A stretch of 64,000 nt of DNA, from contig NC_018385.1 in assembly GCF_000208865.1 (NCBI RefSeq), positions 1,470,724 to 1,534,723 of the forward strand, given 5' to 3'. Positions 21,506-34,335 of this stretch are shown piece after piece (position 1 is the stretch's first letter; each line of letters opens with the position of its first letter). The position numbers and the translations under genes are program-made. The notes beneath the pieces were generated by a model, which searched no databases, was not told the DNA's origin, and saw nothing but the letters and a program-made list of their open reading frames with translations. The DNA is from Neospora caninum Liverpool (lineage: Eukaryota; Apicomplexa; Conoidasida; Eucoccidiorida; Sarcocystidae).

Positions 21506-24299
21506 CGCGCCCAGAGTATTTACGGAAACAGACCGCGCCGGAAACTCCCAGTACTGTGATCGTCTTGAGGGGCTGAACTCAGCACCTAGACGAATCGACG
21601 ACTGGACCATGAAGGCGCACAGGCATCTTTTGTGCGGGAAGGGAACAAATGCGGCACCAGGAAAGGGAAGAGAAGCCGGCAAAGGCCGAGCGAGTTAAAA
21701 CAGCCGAGGGGCGCGCGCTCCAGTGGGCCGATGTTAGGATCTAGAGTAGACGAGGAGTGTGTGGCGCATTGTGTTGTAGAGAAACGAGGTGGAGACGGGC
21801 GAAGAAGGGAAACGGAGAGACGACGCAGGGCGGAGCGAGAAACAGCGCCTTTCTAGGGTGGAGTGTTCCTGGGAAGAACACAGCGTTTTTCGAGACACTG
21901 GTTTTCGGAGTGGACGAAACGGAAAGGAAAACAGAGAGGGCCAGCTTAGAGAAATTTGTTTGTCGGGCATGCGTCGTGTTCTTGAGCGAGTCGTCTCTGC
22001 TCATTTACGAGGCGATTCTTTTTTGTGAATCTCAGGGAGGGGCGCTGCGAGAGGCTCTTTTGGGAGGGGACGAAAGGAAACGCATTTTCACTTTGTCACG
22101 GGGAAGCGACGGAAACGTGGAACAGAACTGCGCTCTGGATTTCTCTGTCCTTGCTCTGTGCATGCTCGAAGAGCTTTGCACAGCGGGTTGCGAGGGAAAG
22201 TGAAATCAACTTTTTTTCATTGCTGGCCGCCTTTTTTAAACTAATGAAGGTAACTCAACACATTTTGAAGGAGCGCTTGTGCCGGCAACGTCGCGACGGC
22301 GAGAGACAAGTCCAGTCAACAAGGAAGTCTCGGCCGTTTCCGTTGAGAGGGGATAGCCATGGCGTCGCTCTCACCGAGTAGAAACGTCTTTCTTGGTGGA
22401 GCGAGAGGCTTCGCCCGAGAGGGACACAGGTTTACACACTTATGGACAAAACCGTGGCACCCGTCTTCCTGCTCACGGCAAGGCTCCAGGGACGCAAAGG
22501 GGCGCTGTCGGAGAGTCGAGCAAGCACCAGTCAGATTAGAGCGTTTCCTTGAATACTTTGCAGCCAAGTAGCCACCGGAAACCCCGCCCCCACAGAGACA
22601 CGGAACCAGATTTTCTGCAGTGGGCGACGGCTCGGCTAGACAGAGTTCCACAGCGCAACTTATAAGCCTACAAGCGCATGCGAGAGGAAGACTCTTCTCT
22701 CCATGGGCGAAAGAGCCCGTGAGAGCTGCCTTATGGCCTCCAGGGGGAGGGGGGGGGGCGGTAGGAGTCCCCGTTTTCATTTTCGTCCACGTTCAAGAGA
22801 AGATCCTCTACAGAGGGGAAGGAAGGAGGCAGGAAGCAGAAGGAAGGAGAACAGTTTCCTCTCGCCTACTCGATGCAGAATGCGACGGACTGCAAGGTGT
22901 TTCGGCGATACTTTCGCCGACAACGGTGTTCGTAGGATACGCGTGAACAAAAGTGCGGCCGTTCGAGGCTGCAGCGAGAGCACAGCGCTCCAGCAGGCGA
23001 TAGCGATACGCGCAGAAAACCCGTGAAAAAAGAGGCTGGTCTGTGTCCCCAGCCGTACAGGCGTCCGTGCGAGAGTCTTGTGACCGCGTTCTGTCCTTCG
23101 GATGTTTCCGGACAGAGAAATAGGCTCTACGGGGATTTTCCCGAAGCAGGGTGTCTTTTTTTCCAAGAGGATCCTCTCAACGCCGACGCATGCGCACACT
23201 CCACGGAAATTCCCGTTGTTTTCACAAAGAACAGGTCGGCCTGGGCCCCTTGGCCTTCTTTCTGGGACGGACAGGCCGAAAAAACGAACACAAACTAGGG
23301 CGTTCGCAATGCAGCGCCTTGTTCCCGACCAGCGAAGCCGAGAAGGCGGCACTGAAGAAGAGAAATTCTCTCGGGGAGGTGAAAAAAGGACAGACGGTGA
23401 CACCAACAGCGCGCACTGAGGTGAACACGCGGACACACATCTATGTAGACGAATTTATGGTATACTGGTTGTGTTCTGCCCCAGACAGGACCTCGAAATC
23501 CAGTGTTTACCTCTTTACAGGTATGCATATGCATGAATGGCGTTATTTATCTCGGCCGAGAAGGAATCAAAAAGCACCCCGGAAGAGACTTACAGGCAGC
23601 GCAAAGCAGAGATGGGCACCCCAGCAGGGGAGGTCACACGAGGAAAGGCACACGCATCAGTCCAGGGAAGGGACGGGAGGGAAAACCCGAGAAAGGCTCG
23701 TGGGGCCCTGTGGTCTGCTTCGCAGATAGGGCCGTTGGTTGCCAGAAGCGAGGCGCTGGGTCCCAAAAACGCGACTTGTCTGACTCCAGAGCGAAGACCC
23801 GTCGATGCCCAGCCATGAAGCTAGACATCCAGAGGGGGACACCAGCTTACGCGGCCGTTATGCCCCTCTCGGCAACACCAAAGGCAGCCTCAACCGAAAG
23901 GCAGCGGCCTCGCACCAAAATGGACACCAAATAGCTCGCTCGTCGCTCCGGCAGATCATGACAAAAGGAACAAACAGGAGCCTACACGCGTGCGAGAGCC
24001 GGGTGGGGGCGCACACGCAGGACAGCAACCAGAAAGGTTCCGTGTTCCTTGAGGATCGGGCGGGGCAATATACTTCCGTGGGAAAAGCAGAAAGGCGCCA
24101 ATGAGTGTGGCACAAGCGGTGCGCTCGACCTTTCCGTTCCCCTGCCCCGCAAGAAAAGAGGGAACTGATTTTCCGGAGCACGCCACCCGTCGCCCCCGTC
24201 ACAGGCGGGGACAGGCAGCGTCCTCGGACTCGTCCGTGCCTTTCCCGCGCTCGCTTCGGCGCGCGCGTTCTCTTCTCTCCGTTGTTCTTTCCTCTCTGC
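21506..24299. other. Convergent intergenic spacer (RING ligase and SEC16 3' ends)
   Basis: This contains the 3' untranslated regions of both converging genes. Open frames are short and overlapping. A weak alternative last exon for SEC16 may begin at 24141 (minus strand, after GGGGCAG). Otherwise I see no gene or recognisable repeat. Confidence 0.5.
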
Positions 24300-27200
24300 T
24301 TACCACACGATGTCCCTTCGACCGCGGCTCGCGCCGGTCCCGTCTCCGGCGCCTCCGCCCCACGCAGGCCCCGCGCCCAACGCGCCTGAACGGAGGCCCT
24401 CCTCGCCGACCGCCGTCGGGTGCGCGCCGCCAAAGGCTCCTCCACTCTGGCCGTGGCCCGCCTGTCTCCCGTCCCCGCCCGTCTGTTGGGGCTGCGGGGA
24501 GTAGAGGGGGGCGCGACTGTCTCCGGAATACGCCGGCGGACAAAACGGAGACGGAGAAGCCGCGGGGAAGGCGGGAGTGCCTGGGGGCGCAGGTTCGGGC
24601 CCAGGGTATCCCGCAGGGAACCCCTGGTTGAAGACACCCCCGGGTGGACACCCGTGTGGATTCGGCTGGGCTGGCCCGCCTGTGGGGAAGGGCGCCGTCG
24701 CGACATGGCCTGCTGGAGGCGGGAAAGGAGCAGTCGGAGCCCCTGGGCCGCCGGACGGGAAGGGCGACGAGAAGGGCGCTGTGGGGTGAGGCGCCGGAAC
24801 GGGACCGGCGGTCGGGTGCGCAGGCGACGCAGCGGGAGGAGAGACAGACTGCTGAGGCGCGGAGACAAGGCCCGCGGGGCCAGAGAAGCCTTGCGGCGGG
24901 CCGAAGGCACCTCCGGGAGCGGAAGGCGTCCCAGAAGGAGCAGAGCCCTCGCCGAGACCGCTGCTGCCGGAAAAGGGAGGGAAGGGGGAAGTGCCGTTCG
25001 CGTGGGCCGCCGAAAATCCTGTGAAAGTCGTGGAATCGCTCCCGGGGGCCGAAGGGCCAGCACCTGGTGGGTAGGCGCCTCCGTGAGACGGAGGCGCAGA
25101 ACTGACGAACGGAGTGGGGCCAGAATGCGCAGGTGGAAAAGGAGGAAAGGGAGTGGCGGAGCTTTGGTCAGGAGGCTGCGCCAGGTCAGGCGACGTCCTT
25201 TCGGCGCCGGGGGCGCACACCGGCTCGCTAGGAGTCTGGGGCGGAGACGCGACTCCAAAGGGATTCGTCAGTAAGCCGGCGGCAGGGGGCATAGGAGCTG
25301 AGAAGAGAACGAGGACGCGCAAGAAACAAAGTGCAAGCATGGTGTAGACAGTGCGGCGCGAACCCAACAAACGCACCCTGTGGTGAAAAAAGGGACGCGC
25401 GACAGAGACAGCACCGAGGCCACACTCCTTTCCTTTCTCCTCTCCGACGTGTGGAACCCCTCGGCCCCGCTAGACAGCCTTCGGTCGAGGTTGTGTCCGA
25501 CAGGCACTTTTCGCCAGGACTCTCGTCCACTTCCACGTATCCCTTTTCTCGCATTCCTAGCGCCACCCTTTGTGGCGTTGTCCCTCACTTGCGCGCTCAG
25601 TTCGAAGCGTCTCCAGTTCTTCCCACCTCCACACGCCCGGACTAGAAGACGCACCTGCTGCTCGGAAAGACTCCGGAGGATTCCTCGAGGTTCCGTCAGG
25701 GGCGGAGACCGAGGCGAAGCGCGTCGGAGCAATCACGGGCCCCGCTGGAGCCGCAGGTTGGGCCCTGTTAGAGGAACTGCCTGCCGTAAACACGTCGACG
25801 TATCTGTTTCTTCTATCTGCTCCCACGCGCGGCCGCGTTGCCATGTCGCCGCAAGCAGGAGGCGGAGGAGGCGACGGCGCTGACGCGCAAGTCCCTGCTC
25901 CAGAAGAAGGGCCGGTCGGGTCTGCTGGGAGAGGTTCTTCCTCGTGTTCTCGACCTGCAGGAAGAACAAGCAATGGACAAGGCGCACGTTGGGGAAGCGA
26001 CAAAGGGGCGGCGCCCTCGCGCGCCCATGGGGGCCAAGGCGATTTCTCAGGCAGGCAGCGAAAGAAAACGAGGGGAAAAACAGGCGCATGCGTCAACGGA
26101 CTCGTCGGAGGGCCGTTTCAGAGAACGAAAACAAAACCCTTCCCCACAACGCGCGTGACACGAAGGAACACGACCGTTTCCAGTCTGTTTCCAAAGGTGG
26201 GGTTGGCCGATTGTCTCCCCCCTCGATTTCTTCCTTCGTCCCTGTCCTTCCCCACGTCTTTCCCTCCTCGTTCTGGCCGTGCTCCCATTGTTTTCAGCAG
26301 TCCCTTTTCCGTTTTCTCGCAGTCTTCCCCTCTCTTCGGCGTGTTCTGCGGTCCCCCTCTGGCATCTCTCTGCTTGCACGTCTCTGTCTCGCTCTCCGTA
26401 TACCTCTTTCTCGCCAGCGCTTCTGCACGTGATCGTAGTAGTACGCGTTCTCGACGCCCACGTTCCTCTCTTCGGCACTCAGGGCCTTCTTGAGCCCGCC
26501 AATCATTCCCTCCAACCAGCTGCCTCCGACGACTGCGGCCAGCGACAGGCCGCCCTCCTCCTTCTTTTCTCTTTCTCCCTGCGGACTGCCTTTGAATAGG
26601 CTCGGGTCCCAGCCGGCGGAAGCGGGGCGGGGAGTCGACAAGCCTGCGTGCTCTGGAGCCGCAAGCGCGGAACGATGGGAGGCAACCAGATGCGAATTGA
26701 GACGCGCGAACTTCCCCGTCTGAATCAGGCCCTCGATCTTCTGCTGGACCGCGCGGAGATCCTGCCGCACCTCCGCCGGAACCTGAATCTGCGGCAGCGC
26801 CCGAAGAAACGAGGCGGCCATTGTGCAGTAGCTCTGAGCCTAGAAAAAGAAACAGACAAGTGGAAGAAGACAAAGAAACCGGTGGGAGAACAGAGAGGAA
26901 GAGCCCAAACACGAGGAAAGCAGACGAGGCCAAACGCGCGGGAGGGGCCAAGACGAGGCAGAAGGAACGGAAGTTAAGGGATTGGACATTGTTAGGAGAG
27001 CACCCAAGGCAGCGAGGTGAGAGGCGCCTGGAAAAAAGCGACAGAGAAGAAGAGGAAGAAGGAAGTCGAGAAAAAATGTGACGAGAGCAGACACTCTCCT
27101 GTCGCTGCCTCTTACTTGTTGAAGGAGACCAAGGTCGGCGAGAAAGAGCGCGTACCAAATCTTCGACGGAACCAGCTGGGGGAACATGAACTGCAGAAAC

Positions 27201-30200
27201 ACAAAAAGGCGACAAGCACTCGTGCGCTTACCTCTAGAACCCCCATGAACGTGCTTGAATCCATCTCTCCGACTCCGTCGTTTACTCCAGTCGAGCACTA
27301 GATACGCATATTTAAGTAAATATTTATATCTGTACACTTTTCCTGTACATATATGTGTGTATTGAGGTGTGTGTGTATATGCATGTGGATGTGACAGTGC
27401 ATTCACACACTTTTACGCCTGAAGTTCTGCATGCAGATTGGTAGATAGAAATGCACGAGACTGGCCTCCTCGTCGCATCACTGTTGGCCGCGTCCGTCTT
27501 AGGACATACTTGCGGGTCGTGGAGACGGTGTAAGTATTCCAGGGTTTCTGTCAAAATGACTTGCTCGACTGGGTAGCCGCCGATGAAGAGGAGACTCCCA
27601 TCTTCTCGCGGATGCCTCGGGTCGGACCCTGTCCCCATCCCGTGATGAACGGGTGCCGAGAGAGCGGCCGGGATGACGGTCTTCCCCGCCAGCAGCGCAC
27701 AGAGCTGAGAGGCGTGACGCCACTCGCACGGGCTGGAGACAGAAGAGCCTTCAGACTCGGAGAGGGCGCGGCTCAGCGCGAGAAGGAGACGCTGCGCTGA
27801 GGGGTGAACGAGGCCTGCAAATCGCGCGACGAGAGCGGCTGTTGGGTACCAGGCGTGGATGGCATCTGCGGGGGAAAGAAAGCCCGCACCATAGCAAAGT
27901 TGCCACCACGCGGTCAAAGAGAGACATCGAGACATCGACCAGGCTAGCAAAGACGTGAAGGAACAACAGGGAAACGAAAAGGCGCGTGTTCTCCTTCAGC
28001 TTGCTCTCCCTCGTGTTCTCGCTCGATCCAGTCGTCTTCTTCACGCATTCGGTTTTCTTCTCTTTCCCACGATTTCCTCTCGACTTCCTTCTCCCTTGAG
28101 TCTGTCTCCTGCTATTCTGCCTTCCGCCCCCCCCCCCCCCCCCCCCCGCTGTTGTCTCGCCCTCTCTCCTAGTGGTTTCGGTTGCGAGCAGCCGCTTTCT
28201 CACCTGAGTCGAGTGCGAAGGAATCGGTAGCTTGTCCCACAACCGAATACAGATTGGCGACGGCGCGTCTCCACCTCCGTGTCACTTCCCGCGCCTTGCT
28301 CGGCGCGCCTTCTTCCTTCTCCGTCCCTGCCGTCTCTCCTCGAGCTACCGGTCTCTCCTCGTCGCTCGCCAGCTGAGCCGAAAAGGCTCGCAGGGTCTCG
28401 TTGACTGCGTCGCTGCTCAACGCGTTGCCGAGGGCGAAAGCGTGATCGAAGATCTTCTTCTCGAGGGCCACCTCGAAGCCGCCCCTGACGTCGCCCATGC
28501 ACGCCCGTCGGCAGATCTCGTCCACTGCGTCTCCGCCCGTCGCCTCTCGCCCGTCTCTGGCGCGGCCAGAGAGGGGCGCTGCGGGCTCAGGCGCGCGGGA
28601 CTCCGCCGCGTGCACCGACGCGCACAGGTCTTCTGGGGGGAAAAGCGCGGAGGCAGAAGGGAGCGTAAGCCGCGAGGAAGCCTTCTGCGTCCCCGGATGG
28701 CCCGTCTGACTCCGCTGTTCCTGCTGGAGCAGAGCAAGCAGAAACGCCCACAACCCGCAAACCTCGATTCGCGAACCTGCGCAGCCCGCAGGACCCGGCG
28801 CTCCGATCCCGTTCCGACACGAAGAGCCCGGAGAGAGGCTCGGACTTGCAGCTGCGCTCTGGGAAGCGAGTCGCATCTTCGCCTCGACAATTCGCTCAAA
28901 GTAGCGAATCAGAGAGGCGGTCGTTCGCGCGTCTGCCGCACCGAGGGGTCCGGGGAACCCTGCCACCGTTTCCAGGAAAAGCGACGCTCCCGGGTCGCCT
29001 AGCGCGGTCCCCTGAGTCGCCGCCAGCAGCTCCAGCGGCTGACCTGGCGCAGCGGCTCCGCCTAAGGCGGCGGTCAGGGGAAGTTCCGACACGGCCGAGT
29101 TCTCGGGGCTGCCCAGAAACATATACCCACCCAACGCAAAGGCGACAGAGACACCCCGCGACCCCACACGTCGCTGAGCGCAGGCAGTTTCGCCCTGGGG
29201 CCCGAGCGGCGCTGCGGTGAGCGGCAAGGCACTCCCCGTCGGGACTTGAGGCTCGGGGAGAGTAGAAGCAGAAGCCCTCGAGTATCCCGTGAGGGGAGAC
29301 TGGCTTTCAGGCCGGGGTTTCGGGCGCGCCTGCGCTCCTTCGGCGAGAGGCGCGGAAGGCTCGGGAGCTGAGGGAACGGGCTGCGCCTCCCACGGAGCGC
29401 GCTGGCGAGCTGTCTCCTCGAATGCGGGAGCCCGTGTCTCCTTCGGGCCCAGAGACGGGGGGGCGCGAAGCCACGCGGGCGGCGCCGCAGGGGGCGGCGG
29501 CGCAGGAATGTCCGCCCGGGGCAGGGAAGGTGCGCGCGGCTGCTCTTCATCTCGCCCGCCAAAAGGAGGCGCGCTGGGCTGCGCGAACGCACCTGCGGCG
29601 GTCGGTTGCTGCGAAGGGCCTGAAGCTCCGGCCACAGCCGACTGCGCCCCGTCCCCACTCCCTTGCGACGGTGCTTCGGGTGGCGACGCAGCCGTCGAAG
29701 AGAAAGGATTTTGGAGAAGAGAGGAAAAGTCCTGCGCCTCCGGGCCCCTTTGCAGGCCCTGCAGGGCGCCGAGATCGGCAGCTCTCTCGGGTCTTGCTTC
29801 TCCCACCCGGTCGTGAAACCGGGGAACCGTCTGGCCTTCTCTTCGGTCGCCCGAGCCCGAGGTGTCCCCAGTCGCTGCGCTGTCTCCAGCAGAGGGCGCA
29901 GCCGCGGAAAGAAAAGACGAGGGACACAGGCCGTGTTGAACCCCAGTCGGTGCGCCAGACCCTGGCAGCAGATTTGGTGTGGATCCCGGCGCCGACTTCG
30001 CGCCGTTCGCTTCGATGATTCCGTTTCTCTGCTCGCCGTCTTCCCCTCCGCAGCTGAACTCCACGCCCTGTTCCTCTGTCTCCTTGGAAGAAACGGCCGT
30101 CCCAGTCTCGTCCTGGACTTTGGCCGAAGACGAAAAAGCAGCCTCGCTGCGCACGGCCGGCCCCGCCTCCTCGCCCTCTCGCGCGGCCGCCGCCTGTTCG

Positions 30201-32350
30201 GTCTCGACCGCCCTCGCCTCCGGGGCAGGGGCCAAAGGCGAGCGCGCGATCGTGCCGAGAATCTCACACGCCGCTGCGCTGTTGAAAACGCTGTCGGAGG
30301 CGTCATCGTCTCGAAAGAGAAAGAGAGGATCACCTCTGGCTGCCTGCTCCGCGTCGCGTCTGGCGCGGAAGGCGGGAGCGAATTGACCGCCTTCTGTCGC
30401 TACACCCGAAGACGCCCGCGCGAACTGCTCCTCTTCCGCGTCCGAGGGGCAGAAGGAAGCAGGGACACCGCCCAGCCCAAACAAAACGTCTGCAGGAGAG
30501 TGCCCGTGGTCAGGCAGGCTCGGGGTATACGCCGAACCACTGGGATGTCTAGGGACGTCGGAATCCCTCGGCGCGAAGGGCCCGTCCACAGTTCTCTTGT
30601 CCGAAGGCGCATCCAGTTCTCCACCCAAAGGCGCAGCCGCTGGAAAAGCCATTGCAGCTCCTGGGCCGTTCTCGCCAGGTCCGCGCGGCGCTTCAGAAAC
30701 AGGCACGGACAGGGAGCACGCGGGGGAAGACGAGACAGAGGAAGAAGGCGCTTCCCCCTCTGCGGTGGCGGCGAGGGCCTTTGGCTCTGCAAAGAGGCCT
30801 TGTTCCGCTTCCTCGCGGTGCGGTCGACTGGCGCTGTCTTCGGGCGCGTTTTCTGCACTCCCCGGAGCTCCAGACCCTTCCTGCGTCGCCCCCGTGCTCG
30901 GCCCCTCCGCAGGAAGAACAGACAGACTCGGCGAACTCTGGCGATCAACGGGCTCTTCACGGACCGCCTCCGGTCGTTCCACGGCCTCGACTGTTTGATT
31001 TGCACGCAAGCAGGCTTCTTCTGCAGCTGCGTTCGAAGGGACACATTCAGCCGCGGGCAATGCCGACACTTGGTCTCCCGCAACGCCCTCGTCTCCAAGG
31101 AAGGCCCCTCCTGACGCCTCGGGTGTCTCTGCTGGTTTCGGGACCGAGGAGAGAACAGCATCGCCGGTCTGACTGCAGGCGCCGCCGGCATCCTCTCGGC
31201 CCTCCCCGGCAAAGAGCGGAGCGGCGCTTCTTTCAGACACCAACTCAGCCGCGGGAGGAGGGCCGGGCGCGAGGCTCCTGTCGACAGGCGGCGAGGTTTC
31301 GGCCGCCCCCGGGGCGTGGAGAGAGGAGTGAAGAGGCGGAAAAGGACCTGGAGGAGGCGGCACAGTCTCCGTTCCTCGAGGAGGCGAAGAGTCGACAGAC
31401 GGAGCAAACGCGGCGCCGGAAGAAAAGGGATTGCGAAAGACCGGGAACGGCTCCACGGGACGGGAAGCAGAAAGCGAGGAAGGCGAGAAAGGTGGAGGAG
31501 AGGAGAAAGGCAGAGGCGGAGGAGAAGCTGAAGGTGGAGAAGTGAAAGGTGGAGGGGAGAAGGGCGATGCTCCTGGCTTCTCTTCTCCAACGTTGAGAGG
31601 AGCTGAAAACGGGTTCTTGAAGGGCGGGGGCCCGCCGCCGTAGTCGCTCTCTTTTTGCACCGGAGCCTCCGTCTGGGGCTCTGGATGAGCAGGCACTCCG
31701 TTTGGGATGTTCCCCGCGTTGATGGCAGTCGGCACGGAGGGGTAGGTGTCGGGCGAAGGCCTCGGGACGCTTTTGTCTCCAGGTGTACAGACACCCGGAG
31801 CTTGAGCAGCGGAAACCACTGCGCCTGCAGAGGGAAGGGAATCTCGATTTGCCAGAGGCTTTTCTCCGGAATCTTCGTCTCCGCCGTGACCTGTTCCCGT
31901 CGTCAGTGCAGGAGGCGGCTCCACTCTTTCCTCGCAATGGCTTCCGTCAACAGGGTCAGGCAGCCGGTCAGCGCCCGACCCCGAAATTTCGTTCGGAGGG
32001 GTTTCCGCCGGGGAAAACGAAGCGACGCCATTGGGGGGGGCCTGCAGAAGAGCGGGAGGTGGGAGGGAACCGGACGACGAGACTGGAGCTGGAGAGAAAG
32101 CGCCGGATGCGAATGGGTTGGCCATCTGGAAGGGTACCGGGTACGAGGGCGCGACGGGAGGCGGAGCGGTGGCGGGAGGAGTCACGGAAGAGGGGTTGCA
32201 GGCTTCCGAAGCTTGAGGCGAGAAAGAGGAAGGAAAGGCTGGAGACGCAGTTGACTTGGAAGAGGACGGGAAAGTCTTCCGCGGAGTCGAGCGCAGCCAG
32301 TCGTCATCGGCTCTTGCCGGGTCGGAACTGAAGAGATTCGACACCGACAT
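24300..32350 (-). CDS. SEC16: SEC16: COPII / ER-exit-site scaffold protein
   Basis: Sec16 organises ER exit sites and binds the COPII coat. Proposed exons are 32350-28204, 27865-27510, 27190-27116, 26839-26404, 25954-25655 and 25297-24300; phases agree, giving about 2103 residues. Residues 1-1050 are Pro/Ser/Ala/Gly-rich with repeated NPF-containing segments (NPFSAP, NPFSSG). The conserved central domain starts near residue 1067 (GVSVAFALGGYMFLG) and continues with ICRRACMGDVRGGFEVALEK and the helix DHAFALGNALSS. Later come CEWRHASQLCALLAGK, LFIGGYPVEQVILTETLEYL and IWYALFLADLGLLQQ. After it come AYYYDHVQKRW and RNRYVDVF, both typical of Sec16 C-terminal regions. The final exon is Pro/Gly-rich. 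The start ATG (32350) sits in CCACGATGT. The end reads TGG-TAA, which also looks like a donor (GTGTG|GTAAGC), so a further exon is possible. The family call is strong. Confidence 0.87.
28127..28147. repeat. C21 homopolymer in SEC16 intron 1
   Basis: Twenty-one consecutive C residues on the plus strand (G on the transcript), between exons 32350-28204 and 27865-27510 and about 57 bases downstream of the donor. This G-run near a donor could affect splicing, but nothing in the sequence proves that. Confidence 0.9.
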
Positions 32351-33463
32351 CGTGGCTCGGAGGGAAGAACGGGAGACGCGCCGCAGGGAGGGAAAGCAAA
32401 GAAGACGAGGCAACTGAAGCGCGATCGACGGGAGCGAGAACAGATGAACGGAACGCGAAGGTTCTGTTTCGTTGTCGGAGACACGAAAACGACGAAAGCG
32501 ATTCGTCAGATGCTTGTAGAGACCGGGTGCCCAGCGCGGCAGCCCGCCAGCTTTCCCCCCCGAGAGTGTGGTCAAAAAAGCTGCTACAGAGAGCGCCAAA
32601 GACACATTTAGATTTGCGGTACGCAAACAAGGGCCATTCCCTTGGCTTTCGCTCGCTTGAAATTCAGCACAGGATCGTCAACATTCCCGTTTTTGCGCGC
32701 CGTCTCGCCTCGTTTCATATAATGCGCTCTCAGGAGACCACGAATTCGCCGAAGGAAAGGGAAAAAGCGGAGGAAAGCGGCGCGGAAACGGGAAGTGCGG
32801 AAAAAAGTGGCGGAAGGGAAAATCCCCCTTCTTCGTCCTCCTTCCGTGTTCTAGGGCTGCTCTCTCTTTCACATAGGTCCCCGCGACTCTTTCGCCGCCG
32901 TGGTTTTTGCCCGACTTTACCGTGAAAAAAACGGTTCTTGCGGGCGGCGCCGCAGAGGAGAAAAGATTGGAGAGAAAAGCGGAGAGAAGAAACGATGGAC
33001 GCAAGGAAGGAAAGAAACAGAGGAACAAGCACTGTCCTCCGTCGGTTTGATTCTTTTCACAGAGGCCAGATGCCCCCGAAGGCGGCACAGTGCTCGCACA
33101 TCTGCAAATAGACGATCCCCCTGCGTGGGCCAGTGATCTGACTGGTTCGACGCCTTGGAAGCGATCCGTCACAGGAGAAACGTTCTTCATTTCCTTTTCT
33201 CCGCTGGATTGTTCAGATCCCCTCGAGGAGCGACGCTGAACGCGATGTGTGTTCGTGACAACGCTCAAAAAGATGTACGCGCCGGGCAAAAGCTGCTTGA
33301 GGCGTCCACCTTAGCGCGGTCCCCCTGATAAAACGAAGGTGTCGTTCCCCCACGAGTGAACGCAGATGTCAACCCACGTTTCACGCGCGTATCAGCGTCC
33401 ATCTGTTCTCTTCCAGGATCCCCGACAAATAAAAGAAGGCGCAGTTGACGATACTTGAAAAGT

Positions 33464-33508
33464 GACAGTGAGACAGGGGGTGGACAGTGAGACAGGGGGT
33501 GGACAGGG
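33464..33508. repeat. 19-bp tandem repeat, two full copies plus a partial
   Basis: The unit GACAGTGAGACAGGGGGTG occurs at 33464-33482 and 33483-33501, followed by the start of a third copy (GACAGGG). Confidence 0.92.
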
Positions 33509-34242
33509 ACGACAGGAGGCCCGAGCGTTGCCGCAGCAGGTGGAGTGCCCGTGATTTTAGCCTTTTGTTAGGGCACTCGAAAGATCGTACGTGGTCTCAG
33601 CAGAGTAGACAAACGCATAGTTTCTGCCTTTGTTTCCTTGCTGTCCTTTGGGCTTCTCCTCTGCGTACAGGGGATCGACGTGCGCGTGTGTGTCGGGGCG
33701 TCAAGGTTGTCAGTGGGATTCTCATGTTCGATGGGAAAGACTGACGAGAAAAGGTTAAAGTGAGAGATCTCACGTTTATACAGATGCTCTAAAAATGAAA
33801 GCAAAACTGAAGCGTCGAAACACCTGCGCGGAGCGCGGGGCCGCGACGGCTGAGTTGAAAAGTTTGACGCAAATACCCCACGTCTCTCACCTGTCGCGGT
33901 GAATGTCCTCCTTGCTCCGCAGCCTCTCCCGCGTAAGATATATAGTTCCACCTCGTTTTTAACACTTAAAGAGAGCCTTAGGGGGACACACACACGCAGT
34001 AGCGCACTGCTCCGGAAAGGCGATGTTTTTGTGTCATATAGTGGCTTTCTTTTTGGGAGAACCCGTCTAACTGGAGGCTCTTGATCTGCCTCAACATCTC
34101 CCCGTCAGTTTTGTGTCGTGCAAGCGAATCTCTGGAAAAACACAGAACCAGGTACACACGCCCACACGGAAGGCAACTCCTGAGGCGCCGCTAGAAGTCA
34201 ACGGGCTTTAAAAAGAGCAACGTACGTCTCCAATCACCTCGC

Positions 34243-34335
34243 CGTTGAAGGTAAAGAAAAAGACAGTACTGACGAGGAAACATATGACTCGAAATGCAGT
34301 CAGTGGATGGGTTATTATTCGGGTATAAGCATCGA
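34243..34335 (+). pseudogene. Nuclear mitochondrial DNA fragment: cytochrome b relic 2
   Basis: The forward frame reads VLTRKHMTRNAVSGWVIIRV before a stop. The matching mitochondrial cytochrome b segment, as recalled, is MLIRQHFMTRNVVSGWVIIWV. One codon (the Phe before Met) is deleted and several codons carry substitutions. The nucleotide stretch GAAATG-AGTCAGTGGATGGGTTATT is shared with the relic at 7381-7525. The outer edges are uncertain; similarity is clear only from about 34255 to 34325. It is non-functional and intergenic. Confidence 0.78.

Noticed and set aside
20162..21682. A 506-codon minus-strand frame opposite the RING ligase
   Set aside because: It is the complement of GC-rich, codon-biased coding sequence; the forward frame has an unmistakable RING and the reverse frame no motif.
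33135..33155. GGTTCGAC resembling a tRNA T-loop
   Set aside because: No D-arm, anticodon stem or acceptor stem could be paired around it.
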